A stretch of 64,000 bases of DNA from Pascua guehoae (lineage: Eukaryota; Basidiomycota; Tremellomycetes; Trichosporonales; Trichosporonaceae), in NCBI GenBank assembly GCA_001600415.1, contig BCJX01000002.1:734517-798516 (forward strand), written 5' to 3'. The position numbers were made by a program, and so were the translations under genes. Below are positions 11,336-23,900 of the stretch, piece by piece (position 1 is the stretch's first letter; the number at the start of each line of letters is the position of its first letter). The notes below the pieces were generated by a model that ran no database searches, was not told the DNA's origin, and saw only the letters and a program-made list of their open reading frames with translations.

Positions 11336-12186
11336 CCAACTCGTGGCATGCGACATGGCGTATCCCGCGGCCGCCAAACAGTGTTACACTACACGCTACT
11401 AGACGCATACAGCAAACGGACACTCCACGGTGCACGCCATCGGCTGCGCCCATTGGCACTCCTCGCGCTTTGGCGCCCGCTTTGACGGCGTCCATTCCAA
11501 CCACGCCCCGATCCCAGGCCCGCTTAGATAACAAGGTGCCCGCAGGTGGAAAGGGACAACCTGGGAAGCATGAGGCATGGCTCGCTTGTGCGACTCGCTG
11601 GCTCTCATAGCTCGTCTCGAGCTCCGTGTTTTGTGCCCCTCATACGATCGCGTACTCGCACTTACCGCACCGCGCCCTTGCTAACGGCCCAGTGCGGTCA
11701 GTGCACATTTCGACATCTTATCTTTTCCGTCCTCTCTCCAAGGGGCACACACGCGCCCAAGCTAGTCATAAATCTGGCATGTCATTATACAACGTCGGTG
11801 TCGTGTCGTTTCATGTTTTCGTTTCGTGCGTGTGCCCTCTTGGGGCCGTCGGCTGGTCGTCGCATCGACTGGGGTCAATGTGCGCCCCGAATCGGGTGCT
11901 GCTCGCCACGTCGGGACGTCGACTTGGGCTCATCTGTCGACCATGCGGTCATGGGGGGCAATCGCTGGGGTCATGTCGTGTCTTGCCCGGACTTGCGTGT
12001 ATTGCCTGGGTTGTGTATTGTGCACCCCTGACGGGCGGCATTGGTAGATATGGCCAGGTGTACACGCTGGTATGCACGCAGGCCATGCCCGTTCTCCCTT
12101 GGGCCTTCTGACTTGCCTAGGTCACCGAGGCAGTTGTGCCTGCCTCGGCAATCCGAGGCAAAGACATGCGTTTCCTCCCTCGCGGC

Positions 12187-15024
12187 CTACTCAAATTCGA
12201 CCCAAGCGACGGCCTTGACGACCGTCTCGCCGCCGGGGAGGTCGCGTGCGGCTGCGGCCGAGCGGTCGACGGCGTCCTCGATGGGGACGGCGATATTGTC
12301 GAGGGCGCGTGCTTCGCGGTCGCCCATGCCTGTGAGGCGGAGGATGGCGATGGCCTGGGCGTGTGCGGTTGCGTGCTCTGAGCGGACGCGGTCGAGGGCG
12401 GACACGATGGGGGAGGTGGTCGACGAGGGCTATTGTCAGCTGTGGGGGTGGTGGGTGGGGAGGGATACCGTACCTGGATGAGCTCTGCGAGAAAGGTGCG
12501 GAGGACGCCGGCGAGGTGGACGGTGACTTCGTGCTTGCGCTGCCAGATGTCGACCGTATCGAGCGACTGCTGGATGCGGACATCTGGTGGGGTTAGTGAA
12601 CACAAGGTTGGGGGAGAGGGCCGACGCACAGGCTGTACGGACGCCGCGTCCGTTGCGCTGGCCGTCGTCGCGGAGTTTGAGGAGGTAGTGGAGGACGGAA
12701 ATGTACATTTCCGCAAGGTAGGCCTGGGCGATTGCGCGCCAGAGGGTGAGCGTGAGGCCTGCGCGGGCACAGAGTGCGCGTGCCGTCTCGAGGTGCTCGC
12801 CAATGCTGGGCTGGAGGGCAAAGACCTCTTGCGCGAGGCGGGCCGAGAGTTTTTGGAGCGAGCTCACGAGCGAGCGCTTGATGACGTCGCTGAGGACCAT
12901 GACGTTTGAGCGCACGCGCGTGTGCGCCGACACGGTCGAGCTGCGGGCCTCTGCGAGCTTGCCTGAAAAGTTTGATACTGGCGCCGTGTTTGTGTGCTTT
13001 GGGCCGGCCGTCTCTGCGAGCGTCGCGTTCTGGAGGAATGCCTCAATCATGCCCGCGACGGGGAGGGCCTCGTCGAGTCCGAGGGCCAGGAGGCGGCTGC
13101 CGGTCGAGTCGCCGCCGACGGCGGATAAAAACGACCCCGCAAGGAGTAACATGGGAATGGCCATGCGGCGCTCGCCAAACCGCGTGTGCATGGTCCCCAG
13201 CAGCCGGCCGGTCGCGACGCCCTGCGAAAACGTATCGGGTCGAGCGATTGCACTCGCGAGCGGCGGGAGAAAGACGGCCCACTGGATCCGCGGCCGCGCC
13301 CGGCCCATGACCCCCGTGCGCGTCGTGTTCGCCTCGGAGATCAGGTCCGAGTCGTCGTGCCCCACCCCCACCGTCGCGTCGTTGACGAGGCTGCTCTTGC
13401 GCTTGACCTCGCGGCTCGGCGCGGGCGGCTTGAAGCTGCTCGGAGGCGCACCCGCCATGAGCGCGTGGCCGTCCTTGTCCTTGTCCTTGTCCTTGGAGGC
13501 ATGCCTCGTCGTCTTCTTGCTGGGACTGTCGGGGATGAACCCGCCTGATGGCGGTTCCTTGCGCAGAGCCTCGCGGTCCGCGTCCGACACCACGGTGCGA
13601 CCTATGCTGGCGCGTCGCGATGCCCCCGAAGACGACACGCTGCGCGCCGTCGTCGCAGCCTCCTTGTCCTTGGTCGCAGACGGGCGCGGGGCCGCAGGGA
13701 GGCTCGCCCGGTGGCTCGCGGGGGCTTTGGCGCGCGCAGACGATGGCGGCGGCAGACTCGACCTCTTGGACGCCGGGGATGTGACCCGGGTTTGCTTGTC
13801 AGTGTCCCCCGGTGTGGTCTCGGCCTGCTTGTCCTCGTTCCCAGGCGGTGGTGTGCCAGACTTGGACTTATCCGTAGCCGACACCCCTTGCGTGTCCGCG
13901 GGTGGCGTGGGAGTATCCTTGTTATCCATGCCATCCTTGTCCTGTCCAGTTACCCCATTGGGACCAGACGTGACCTCGGACGCAGACCCGGACACGCCCT
14001 TTGGCCGTGCACTGCGATCGTCTGCCAAAGGGTCCGCGCCACCATTTACACCAGAGGGCGTCGCAGATCGGCTCGTAGATCGGGCCACTGTTTCTCCCTT
14101 TACGTTCCCATTCACAGCCGCGGCGGGCGACTCCCACTGCCGCGCGCTCGTCGTCTTGAGGGGCGACTGCACGGGCGTGGCGGCCGGCGTCTGCGCGGGC
14201 GTCTGCAGCGGCGTCGCGCGCGGGGACGCTCCGGGGCTCTGGGCCAGGGAGGGCGCGAGGGATGCAAACGAGCTCGTGCTCGTGGTCGGGGCCACGCCAA
14301 CGAGGCGGCGGATCATGTTGAGAATGTCCTTTGGGGTCAGGTCGACACCAACTCGCAACAACTCTGCTTGGTGCTCAACTTACCTGCGCTGGCATGTCGT
14401 CGAGAAGACACAGGCTCTGGATCGCCGTCGCCGGACACGGGCGGCCGGGGTGCGTCATTGCAAACGTGCATGCTACCCTCGGGGCGTGGTCCGAGCACGA
14501 CGTCGAGGCCACCGACAGCGCGGACGGCGCAGACGGCACAGACGGCACAGAGGCTACCGCCGGTGCAGGGGGGGCGGCAGCAGACTCAGAGTGGGCAGTG
14601 GCCGTGTCCACTGGGGCTGGAGTCTCAATTGGTCCCTCGGATCCCTCCGTTTCAGCGGTGGACTGTGCGTTAGGCGCGAGACAGAAAAAAAAAAGAGAGT
14701 CAGACTACGCAGCGCAGCATGCTGGGTGCTGTGCAGCGTGCAGCGTACAGCGTACAGCGTGCTGTGTAGGGTGCTGGGTGCCGGGCTACGTGCTACGCTG
14801 AGTACACACCTCGGGGATAGTCTCTGCCTCTGGCGTCGGAGAGGCTGCCCTCGCCGGCGCTTCGGCTGGCGCGCTCTCGCCAGTGGTTTCCGACACAGCG
14901 GCGGTCGAGACGGGCACTGGGGTCTGTACTGTCAGCGCAGCACGCAGGTAGATATCTTGCTGCTCACCTCGACCACACTGGCCTCCGCTGAAGGGTCGCT
15001 GGGTATACTCGAGACGTCGGCCAT
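12187..15024 (-). CDS. low-complexity protein of unknown function with helical C-terminal half
   Basis: Six exons: 14968-15024, 14810-14923, 14384-14662, 12630-14328, 12474-12583 and 12187-12429, giving 833 residues. Roughly residues 1-400 are rich in Ser, Thr, Pro and Ala with many SP/TP pairs and a KDKDKDKD run; they are probably disordered and phosphorylated. The remainder (for example KRSLVSSLQKLSARLAQEVF, LWRAIAQAYLAEMYISVLHY, IWQRKHEVTVHLAGVLRTFL) looks like ordered amphipathic helices. No catalytic motif, signal peptide or membrane segment is seen. I do not recognise the family. The ATG at 15024 gives MADVSSIPSD and the joins keep phase at every intron. Codon bias matches neighbouring genes, which supports a real gene despite the unknown role. 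The intron at 14663-14809 contains GCAGCGT-like repeats. Confidence 0.78.
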
Positions 15025-16344
15025 GATGATACCTGTACCGTAGTGACTTGTTGACAGATGGAGCAGTTCAGAGGTGAGCAGCGGTGGGAGATGGTGATAG
15101 TACCAAAAAGGGGATGCACAGGGGGTGGGCGATCGCAGTGAGGGCCGTTGGAGGGAGTTGCGAGGGGGTCGAGGGGGTCGAGGGACCGACTGGGGGTTTC
15201 AATGTTCGAGCGATGGGCAATGACGTCTCGATGGACGGGCTCGATGGGTGCGTAGGGTGGGCCCATGGGCAGGACTTGTGGCTTTTCGGCACCAGAGCCC
15301 GAGGCGCACGAGCTTTGGCCTCGTCGGATAGTCTTGGCTGGCGGTCTGGATGCAGGCGCATGGTCGCCTCGCATGTTTCCATGAGGCGAGGCTCGGACGA
15401 CAAGTCACATGCAAACTCTGAACGCCAACTGGCGGCATGACATGTTGATAGAGTTGGCGACGAGGTCCACATTCGGTAAAGTGGCGGGCACCCCGGAACC
15501 ACGCGCCCCGTATCGGGCTTATCTTTCGCGACCCACACACACACACCGCTTCTCACCGTCAACCCCCTTCTCATGATCTGCCGTGTCAATGCACATACAC
15601 ACCCATGATCACACCCGCGGTATACCTGATAGTTGGTTGAGCAAGTACTTGCTCATGTTGATGGTCCGTCGCCATGTCCGTCGCCATGTCGCCTACAGGA
15701 ACAGCAGGCTACGGCTTTGTACCTGTCTCCGAATGACCTCATTAATGTTGATCGGCGCCAGCGGGCGACTAGCCAGGCATGACTAGAGTGGCGACAGCGA
15801 CGTTAGGTCAACTCTCCGGATTGTGCCTCGCATGCCTTGGACGTCTTGCAATATGCGTTGCAGAATGGGAGTGCTACACAGCAGCGTCACGCATGTGTTT
15901 GCTGCAACCATGGTGTCAGAGTCATGTCCTTGCTTGACCATGCAACCATGCCGACCCCAAAACGCTGCCCAGATCTTGGTCCGGGCCACACAAGACCGCC
16001 TGTGAAACATCCGCTGGCCTTGGTATACGAACACACAAACTGCCACGGCCACACAGCACCCTCTGCTCCCCACGTTCCGAACGTCTGTACAGGTCTCTAC
16101 ACGTCTCTGTACCCTCTCACCGCCTCCACAGGTACCTCCAAAGGCTACACTACTAATATCTTGTTCTTATATTCGTCACTTACTGTGGATACATGCAGCA
16201 GACTCTGATCACTGTCGTCATTACTTGTCGTCGTTACATACAGCGGGCTACACGCTGCACTGCATCATACAAATAACTGGGGTCTACTATAGGACTAATA
16301 CGATTAACTATCCCACCCTGTCCTGTCCGTGCCCTACTGGTACC
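15025..16344. other. intergenic region upstream of the low-complexity gene
   Basis: These 1.3 kb hold the promoter of the gene starting at 15024 and the 3' flank of the membrane-protein gene. Near 15168-15183 a GGGGTCGA word is repeated. The composition falls to a more balanced GC between about 15580 and 16320. No coding frame is supported. Confidence 0.5.
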
Positions 16345-19025
16345 TCACTGGTACCGCCACGACCCGGTCGTATTGCTCGTTTTGCGTTTATCTGCGAGCG
16401 TTGGATCGCGTCCGAGTGCGCTGGGGCCGTGGAGCCCATACCCGTCGTCGTCGCGCTGGACCCTCTGCCTGCCTTCACGGGTGGAGAGGGCGTAGACGTC
16501 CGAGGGCGACGAGATGGCGAGGCCAATGTCGTTGGCACGTGCACGGGTGGTGGGCACGTCGAGCTCGGTTTCGGCATCTGGGTCGAGATCCTTGACGCCC
16601 ACGAGCGACGAACGGGACATGCGCGCACCGTACTGGCTTAACCCGAACCAGTGGTACCACTGGGACGTGGTGCCGTTTGAGCTGCGGCTGGAGCGGCGCG
16701 AGGCGTTGTCGGGGACGGTGAGGAAGTCGCCTGCTTGGCTGGCGGGCTGTGGCGGGGGGAATGACGAGGGGGGTGGGGCGGAGAAGGCCGAGGGTGGCGC
16801 GGGAGCGCCAGGCGGGAGGGGCCGCATGGGACGTTGTGGGTGGTTGCGCGACTCGTCAAAGCGGACACCCTGCGGTGGGGCATGGCCCATGCCGGCTGCC
16901 GCGACCGCGCCGGCGGCGCCAAACCCGGCCGCACCAGCGGCGCCAAACCCGGCCGCACCAGCGGCGCCAAACCCGGCCGCACCAGCGGCGCCGCCAGCAC
17001 CGCCCTGCGGCACATACCACGATTGTTGGAGCTGCGCAAGAGGCGACGTCGCACCGCCTAGCGCCGCAGCCATGGGGTCTGGCGACCCGCCGCGGTCAAC
17101 GGGGGCGCCCTGGCCAAACGAGAGCCGGGGCGCATTCGTGTCGAGTGCTAAGGGCGGTAGACTGGGGATCATGCCTGCGCTCCCAAACGAGCTGCCAGAA
17201 ATGACATAGTTTGGATCGCGCGTGCCCGTGCTACGCGAGTTTGGCGTAGCGCGGAGCTCGGACATGGGGCGCTGGTGCTCGTCCTCGATTGTCTCGAACC
17301 GCCAACCCTTGTCCTCTTTGAACATGCGCTTGTACCACGGCTTGCGGTCGGCGGCGAACACACCCGGTCCTGCTTTCTTCTTCCGGCTGTTCGCCCAGCA
17401 CAATCCCGCAAGCGCTGTCAGGAGCAGGAAGCCGGCGACGCCGCCCACGGCGGCACCGATAACCGTGCCGGTAGGGATGTCGTTGGATCCGCGGGATGCT
17501 GGTGCTGTCGGGGACGGCTCTTGCTGGGTAGCTAGTGGTCCAGGAGGAGTGGTCGCGTACACGGCTGAATCAACGTCGATGAGACCGCTCCAAAAGATGA
17601 TCGAGTCGATGCTCAGCCAGCCGTCCACCCTTGTCATCACCATGTTGTGCATGTCGATGGAGAGCCCCGAGGCAAAAAACAGCGTCTGGTTGTACACCAT
17701 GGGTCCGCCATTGCCCGAATACGTGCCGTACGAGACGTCGTCGATTTTGACATCAAACGTGCTGGACATTAGTCGAGACGGACGCCTAGCTACGGGCCGA
17801 ACTTACCCCGCATGGTCGCCTCCAAGACCGAGTACCCAGACGGCGCTTCCCTCGAAGAACGTCTTCATGGTCGACGGGTTCTCACCCTGACTCGTCGTCC
17901 ATGCCAGCGAGTTGTTCCACTCGCGGTTCCTAGTTTCGTATGTGCTATTGAAATCGGCCTGGCACGCGATCAGCCCTTGTCACCCCATGATAATGGTACA
18001 ACTCACGCTGCTATTCTGATCGGGGATTGAACCATCCTGCATGAGTTCCCACGCGCCGGTGAAGGCAATCCTGAGATCACCGTACGCCGTGTCGTCGATG
18101 ACCGCCTTTTGCGATCCGCTGTCGGCACGCTGGCCCATGATGCCAGTGAAGCCATCGACGCGCGCCCACGACTCTGCGCTCGTGGTGCCCTCATGCGAGA
18201 ATGTGAGGGTCACATTGTGTTGGCCGGGCGGCATACCCTCGATGCCAGTGTCGGTCGTGTTGTACTCGGATGCCGGTGCCGAGCCGTTGACAGTCACGGC
18301 CGACGTCCACCCTGCGCCTCCGTCGGCGTACGAGACGTTGAAGTAGACGCCGGTGCCTGCATGTCAAAGCGGGTGCGAGTAGAATAAAGTACGAGTTCGA
18401 GAGAGGAGTGGGCCATGGTGTGGGTGCGAGTGCGAGGGACCGTGGGAGCGCGTGATCGGGCACGGGCGTGATTGTGGTAGGCATATGACGGCAGACAAAA
18501 GACGACGCGGAGCATGGCAAGCGGGAGGATTGGATTCCAAGAAGCACAAGTCAGCACACATTCCCACATTCCGTGTCACGCGGTGGCCGCCGACAAGAGT
18601 ACACCAACACGCAGAACCGCGGGTGTGTACGGGTGTGGGCACCACCGCGGTACATGCAGACGCACCAACAAAGGAAATGGAGGCCGTGGCCTGGTCGTAC
18701 GTCGTGACCATGCCCGAGTCGGTGCCGTTAAAGTCCGAGTTGTCAAACGTCGCAAACGCCTGCCACCCAGTCGTTGGGTCGCAGGCCGTGCATGGTGCAT
18801 AGTTGAAGAGCGGCGAACTGGACAAAGCAAAGGATGCAGGCACGCAGGGTCAAGAAGTGTGGAGAAAGTAGTTGTTGAGGGTGGTGGCATGAGAAAAGGT
18901 GGGGAAGATGTGCGGGGGCAGGGTCAGCGGTTGTCTCGGGCATGCGCCATGGGCCAATGGGGTGGGATGAGATCAAGTAGTGCCGGCTGGGTTGTAACTC
19001 ACCCCGCAGGGATGAAGACCTCCAT
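16345..19025 (-). CDS. single-pass membrane protein with beta-type ectodomain and Pro/Ala/Gly-rich tail
   Basis: Five exons: 19003-19025, 18666-18817, 18007-18356, 17807-17958 and 16345-17761, giving 697 residues. Residues 8 to about 300 hold many N-glycosylation sequons and blocks such as FVGTGVYFNVSY and TFDVKIDDVSYGTY. This resembles a large basidiomycete family of uncharacterised surface proteins with jelly-roll-like ectodomains. One membrane span lies at about 324-348 (GTVIGAAVGGVAGFLLLTAL), followed by the stop-transfer sequence NSRKKKAG. The cytoplasmic tail is Pro/Ser-rich, with an 8-residue GFGAAGAA repeat near residues 486-510. No classical signal peptide follows the ATG at 19025 (MEVFIPAG), so the true start may lie in an unseen upstream exon, or the span may act as a reverse signal anchor. 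The role is unknown; a wall or surface sensor is only a guess. Confidence 0.75.
16915..16992. repeat. 24-bp coding tandem repeat (GFGAAGAA)
   Basis: Just over three near-identical copies of a 24-bp unit lie in the last exon of the membrane-protein gene and encode repeated Gly-Phe-Gly-Ala-Ala-Gly-Ala-Ala. Identity between copies at the DNA level suggests recent expansion. Confidence 0.9.
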
Positions 19026-20953
19026 GGTCGTCTACCGTCCTCGAGCTAGCCAGTGCTGATAGCGAGGAATGGGGGATAGTGTCGGGAAGAGGGAGAGGGG
19101 GTGTGGTGGTGGGTGGCTGGCAACAATGCCGGGGCGTATTGTTTGGCCAAAGCAGTCGAGAGTACCGCGGTCGGGGTCGGGGTAAGGTATTTGTGGAATG
19201 CGAAGGGTCGTGTACCCGAGTCGAGGTGCAGGCAGAGTCGGGAGCGCCGGCGGTGGTGGCGACGAGGCCAATGGTGGTGATCAAGAAACGGGCAAGGTAG
19301 GACCAAAGGACAATGGAGCAGTTGTGAAGAAGATGCAAGGTGGGTTGGGGGGGGATGAAGACAGGCACTGAGAGGACAGGGCACCCACCCCGGGCAGCTG
19401 GCTGGCTGGCTGGCGCTGGTGCACTGGTGTGGAGGTGAGCGAGCGGGTGGGTGTGAGGCATGCATGCAGTGTTGGAGACCAAACGAAACCGCAAGCCAAA
19501 GTCAAAACTCGGCGGTGGTGCGCTGGTGCTGTGCATGTGCCGCTGCTGCACCACCGCCTGTTGTGCCGTTGGGCCGTGTTGCGTGTTGTCCTGCTCCGTC
19601 GCTAGCTCGCTAGCGCCAGGCTCCTTTGGGATGGCACAGACGGTGCGGAGGAGGAGAAAAAAGCGCAGTGTACGGCATCTGCCTTGCCCCTCGTGCTTCG
19701 AGTTGGGCCAAGGTGGATGACAGCAGATGACGGCAGCGGGCAGACCAGGCGGTGCGTGGGCAGTGCCCAGCAGTGTGGGCCGATGAGGACACAGAGAGAG
19801 AGGTACAGGGTTTGGGCCTTTGCGTTTGGGGTAAGCGGTGGCTGCCATGCGTGGAATGGTGGCGTTATGGCGTTTGCGGGGGTCTGTCTCTGGTCTGCCA
19901 GCAAGAGAAGAGGGGGGAAAAGAGTCAGCTAGTAGTGGTTGGAAGCGGGTGCGTTCCGTCAGCGGCTCTTGATAGTTCCCTGAAAGACGGGACCTTGTAG
20001 CGAACAAATGGACAATGTTGGGCAAGGACTATGGAGTATGCAAAAAAAAAAAAGAGGCGATGCAGGATGCCCAAAACAAGCCCAAGACTTGTAAGTATTC
20101 AGGGTTTAAGGATGCGCGGGCAAGGGGGTTTCAGGGGTTGGACGTTTCACGAGGGTGTTGGCGTCAAAATAGATCCCGAGGTTTAATCAATGGCCCCATC
20201 GGGGAATAAAAGCACCCGTCTGGCACAAAATAGGGGGGTCTGGCAGGCAGCGACAATGAGACTGGTACCATATGCTGGAGTGCTCTGGCTTGCCAAAGTG
20301 CTGTTGCTCTGGCTCAGTCTAGAGTGTCAAGGTCTGCCTCCGCAACACCGCCTGCCTGGTAAACTCTCAGGCACATGACAAGCCCCACTCAAGCCATGTC
20401 AACCGTCGCCGCGTGACTGACCTGTGCAGCACCGCCGTCAACTGTATTGCAGCCTTGGCAGTGCAGCAACACGTGCACTCGACACCGCTCTTGAGCTTGT
20501 GGTCACTGGTTTAGAACATGGCCCGTTAGTCTCAGACGCCATGCATGGCACAGCCTTGCACCATGTAGCTCTCTCTCCCTCTCTCTCCACGCTCCTTCCT
20601 TCTCTCGCAGCCCCTGTTCCCGAACACTGCATTCGCCGGTCCGAGGATTCACAATGCATCGCGATGCCATATGAAATGTGCAGCCGAGAGAGACAGGTGA
20701 CACGTATGAATGTAAAGAGGATGAAGAATACTGTACAGGGCAGGTCGGCAGCCATGTCTCCTGCCGCAGGCCCGTTTATATAGAGCGAGTAAGGCGCAGC
20801 GCGCAGCGTCGAGGCCTCACATTTGCGGGCCCCGCAGTCCATGTTGGCAGCGTACCGTCATGTCGAGAGTGGGTAGAGAGTCCGTTGGGACACTTTGACA
20901 AATCGTCCTGGTTCATGGAGAACGGTGCGGGGTCCGCCGAAACTAGACCGCCG
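19026..20953. other. intergenic region upstream of the membrane-protein gene
   Basis: These 1.9 kb lie between two minus-strand genes. They contain GGTGG/CTGGCTGG simple repeats near 19395-19410, an A run at 20041-20052 and CTCTCTCC repeats near 20571-20590. A minus-strand stretch near 19190-19300 encodes a signal-peptide-like run but has no ATG. No gene is supported. Confidence 0.5.
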
Positions 20954-23900
20954 CTACTCGGCCTCGGCCGGTTCAGCCGCATGCGATGACGAAGCAGAGC
21001 CGATCGAGCCTCGGCCAGCATCCCCGTGAGTCGGCACGTACTCGGGGTCGACTGTCGGAGGGTCCAGATGAAGAAGGAGATTGAGCACAAACTGGCTCTC
21101 AAGAGTCGAATTGTGGAACACTTGTGCGAGCGAGTCGGTTGGTGTCCGGAGAATGTTGGGAGCGAGGACAAGTGCTGCGCGTCAGTTACAGACAATCACC
21201 CGCTTGTGCTCATGACATACCAAGGTTCTGGGGAGTCATTTTGGTCACTGCAACGACCTCGGGGTCCAGGAAGAGCTGAATAAAGCTGACGACGAACAAC
21301 AGCACTCGGCGGTTGTGGTCTGGGAGCTTCTTGAGGAATAAAATGCTGTGGTCGACTGATTTGGCCGCATCAATGGCGGCATTATATAAGTTGCTCGGGA
21401 CAAGAGGCTGCTCGAGCTCGCGCAGCCACAGCTTGAACAGTGATGCCGTGACATGCGGGTCCTCGATGCCGTTCAGCTGGTAGTGGCCACGGTCGATGCG
21501 CGCCTTGAGGGTCGTAATGATATCGTTGTCGCCCGGGACGCGGAAAATGCCCTCGGCCTCGGTTCCACCGAGCGCGAGGATGCCGTCTGCAAGAAAGGGA
21601 AGGATGATGGGGATGCGTAATTCGGGGTAGGCGCCCTCCTGGCGCTGCATGATAGTGTGAAGTGTCTGGCCGTACACGGACGGGTAGAACGCGGCGTCAG
21701 ACGCGTGCTCGATTTCGGCAATGGTCAGGACACGGCCGCGGTGGCCGGTCTGCCCATAGGTATCCAAACGCGTAAGGCAGACTGGAAATATCAGCACCGG
21801 CCAATCCTGAAGAGCAACGCACACTTTGACATGACCCCGATACCAAAGTCGGGACGCTCGACGTTTCCGACGAGGAACGAGCGAACAAACGGCTCAAAGC
21901 TCTTGGATGGGCCAAACGCCGCGACAAAGACGCAAAACAGCTGGAAGCCAAGGACGGTGGCATCCTGGTCTGGGTTGCGCGTGAGCTGCTTGATGAGCTG
22001 GCAGTAGAGCTCGTCACGCATCTCGGTGCGGCCCACGCCGAGCTGGATCATCCAGCGAATCTCTTCAAGAATGATCGTCTTTTCGTCCTTGGGCCCAGCG
22101 GATCCGTCGCTCGTCCTGCGCATGTTGAGAATCTGGCCAGTGTGTGCCATGGAAGGCGGCCGCGCGGCATCGACTGGACGCTCGCGCTCGCCCATGACAT
22201 GCTGGATGACTTTGAAGCTCGTGATGGCATCCTGGACCGACGCCTTGGAGAGGACGAGCAGAGGAGTGGTGATGGGGTTTCGCTGCCACTCCATGATCTG
22301 CTCGAGCGACAGTCGCTGGCGGAGCATGCCCGAGCGCTTGACAGCAAAGTAGCGGTCGGCAAAGTCTTCGGTCGAAAAGTTGTGCAGGTCATACGAAGCC
22401 GATGAGGGCGATGACGGCTGGAGGATGAGGTTGACAGCAGAGTTGCTGACCTGGAGGCCGCCACCGTTGTCCGAGCCCAGGGTGGGAGATGCCGAGGGCG
22501 ACGCCATCATGGTGCCATCACCGCCCAGGACGGGGCTAACTTCAGGCGTGCGGAGGTGCGACTTGCTCGAGCTGGTGCGGAGCCGTGAGCGGGCCCGTCG
22601 CCTGTCCCACCAGGTGGTGCCGCCGGGGACCTTGTCAAAGTCACCCGACGCCAGCTCGGGGGACATGTCGGGGATGGGAGTGAGTGGGCCGCTCGAGCTC
22701 GCTGTCGCGCTCTGAGCGAGGGCGGCCGGGTCTGGTGATGGATGGGAGCGATTGGGCGAGCGGTTGGGCGAGTTGGCAAAGCGAACCGACGAGGTGTGCG
22801 ACTCGACCGTTCCGTGCTCTCCAGACGACGACCGACTTTTGCTTGGAGAGCTGCTTCTGGGAGTTTGGAGTGCGTTGCGCTGTAGTGCGGGGGCGTGGTC
22901 AACAACGATCTCAGGGAGGAATAGCTAGAATCTGAGTGTAAACCTACCTGGATAAGGCCGAGGGGAATAACAAAGGCATCGCCCTCTGGACGATTCCACT
23001 GTGTCTGCCCTGTGAGAGTATCTGGGGTCAGTTTGGGAACAGCAGTGATGGGACCCACTGTAGTAGTAGCTCTGGTTGTCGCGCGATGAATCCGCGAGCT
23101 CCCACCACTCGCCGTCTGGCGACCGAGGCACGCTGCATAAGGTTAGTACCTGACCACCTGGTCCCGACGTCCGCCCGGGCAGCTGACGTACACCAAAGCT
23201 CCAACGGGTGGCTCCCAGCTACATTGTCCTGCGACGCGTCAATGGAGGTGTTCAGCGCAACGGACTGCTCTGCTGGATGGATAACACACCTGATGCGGGG
23301 CACGCAAAGAAGACATGTCGAGTCTGCGGTACTTGTTAGCTGTCCTTCCTTCCATGTCAAACTTTGGTACCTACCACTGGGTCGGCAAGGGTGACCCAAA
23401 ACTGTAAACTCCAGCTCAGCGTCGCGTCCTCACACCTGCTGAGCGCGTCGCGAATGTCCATTTTGCCCAACTGCTCGACGAGAGCGGCAGCGCTAGGTGG
23501 GTGCTCGGGTCCCCCCTTTGAGGCTGCAGCCGGGGGTGGCCCCAGCCCTAACGGACGCTCGCCCATTAAGGAGGCGGTAAGCGAGAGGGGGTGATTGACG
23601 GCCGAGGGGGGCAGCGGTGCTGCTCGGTGGCCACGAAGGATGCGCTGAGCGGCCAGTCGATGTGGGATGGGCTGTTGCTGCTTGTAATGGACCTTGCGAG
23701 GGCGATGCTGTCTGGGCCAAGTGTGTGTTTGTGACGCACGGGTCGCAGACGCAGGGCGGGAGTTGCCGGAACTGCTGCCCCCGCGCGATGGGTTGGGGGA
23801 ATGTAAAAGTGATTGAGACTGCGATTGCGCCGAATGCGTCGAATGCGTGGCAAGCACTAGCGGTGAGGGTGCAGCGTGCCGAGTGACACTAGCGCCGGGG

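Larger units (their letters stand above)
10986..12186. other. upstream region of the pirin gene
   Basis: This stretch of 1.2 kb lies between the pirin start and the 3' end of the next minus-strand gene. It contains a TATA-like element, a hexanucleotide array (both listed separately) and otherwise unremarkable mixed sequence. No further gene is supported. Confidence 0.55.

Noticed and set aside
12746..15043. 765-codon open frame on the plus strand
   Set aside because: It is the antisense of the large exon of the minus-strand gene; high GC removes stops on both strands. Splice sites and codon bias favour the minus strand.
19025..19045. Upstream frame reading RTVDDHGG as an alternative N terminus of the membrane protein
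   Set aside because: It ends in the wrong phase for the next exon (SPLFNYAPCTACDP), whereas MEVFIPAG joins correctly.
18973..20025. Long minus-strand open frame (350 codons) with a signal-peptide-like run near 19190-19300
   Set aside because: No suitable ATG, low-complexity text without domains, and it overlaps the start of the membrane-protein gene in the wrong phase for splicing into it.
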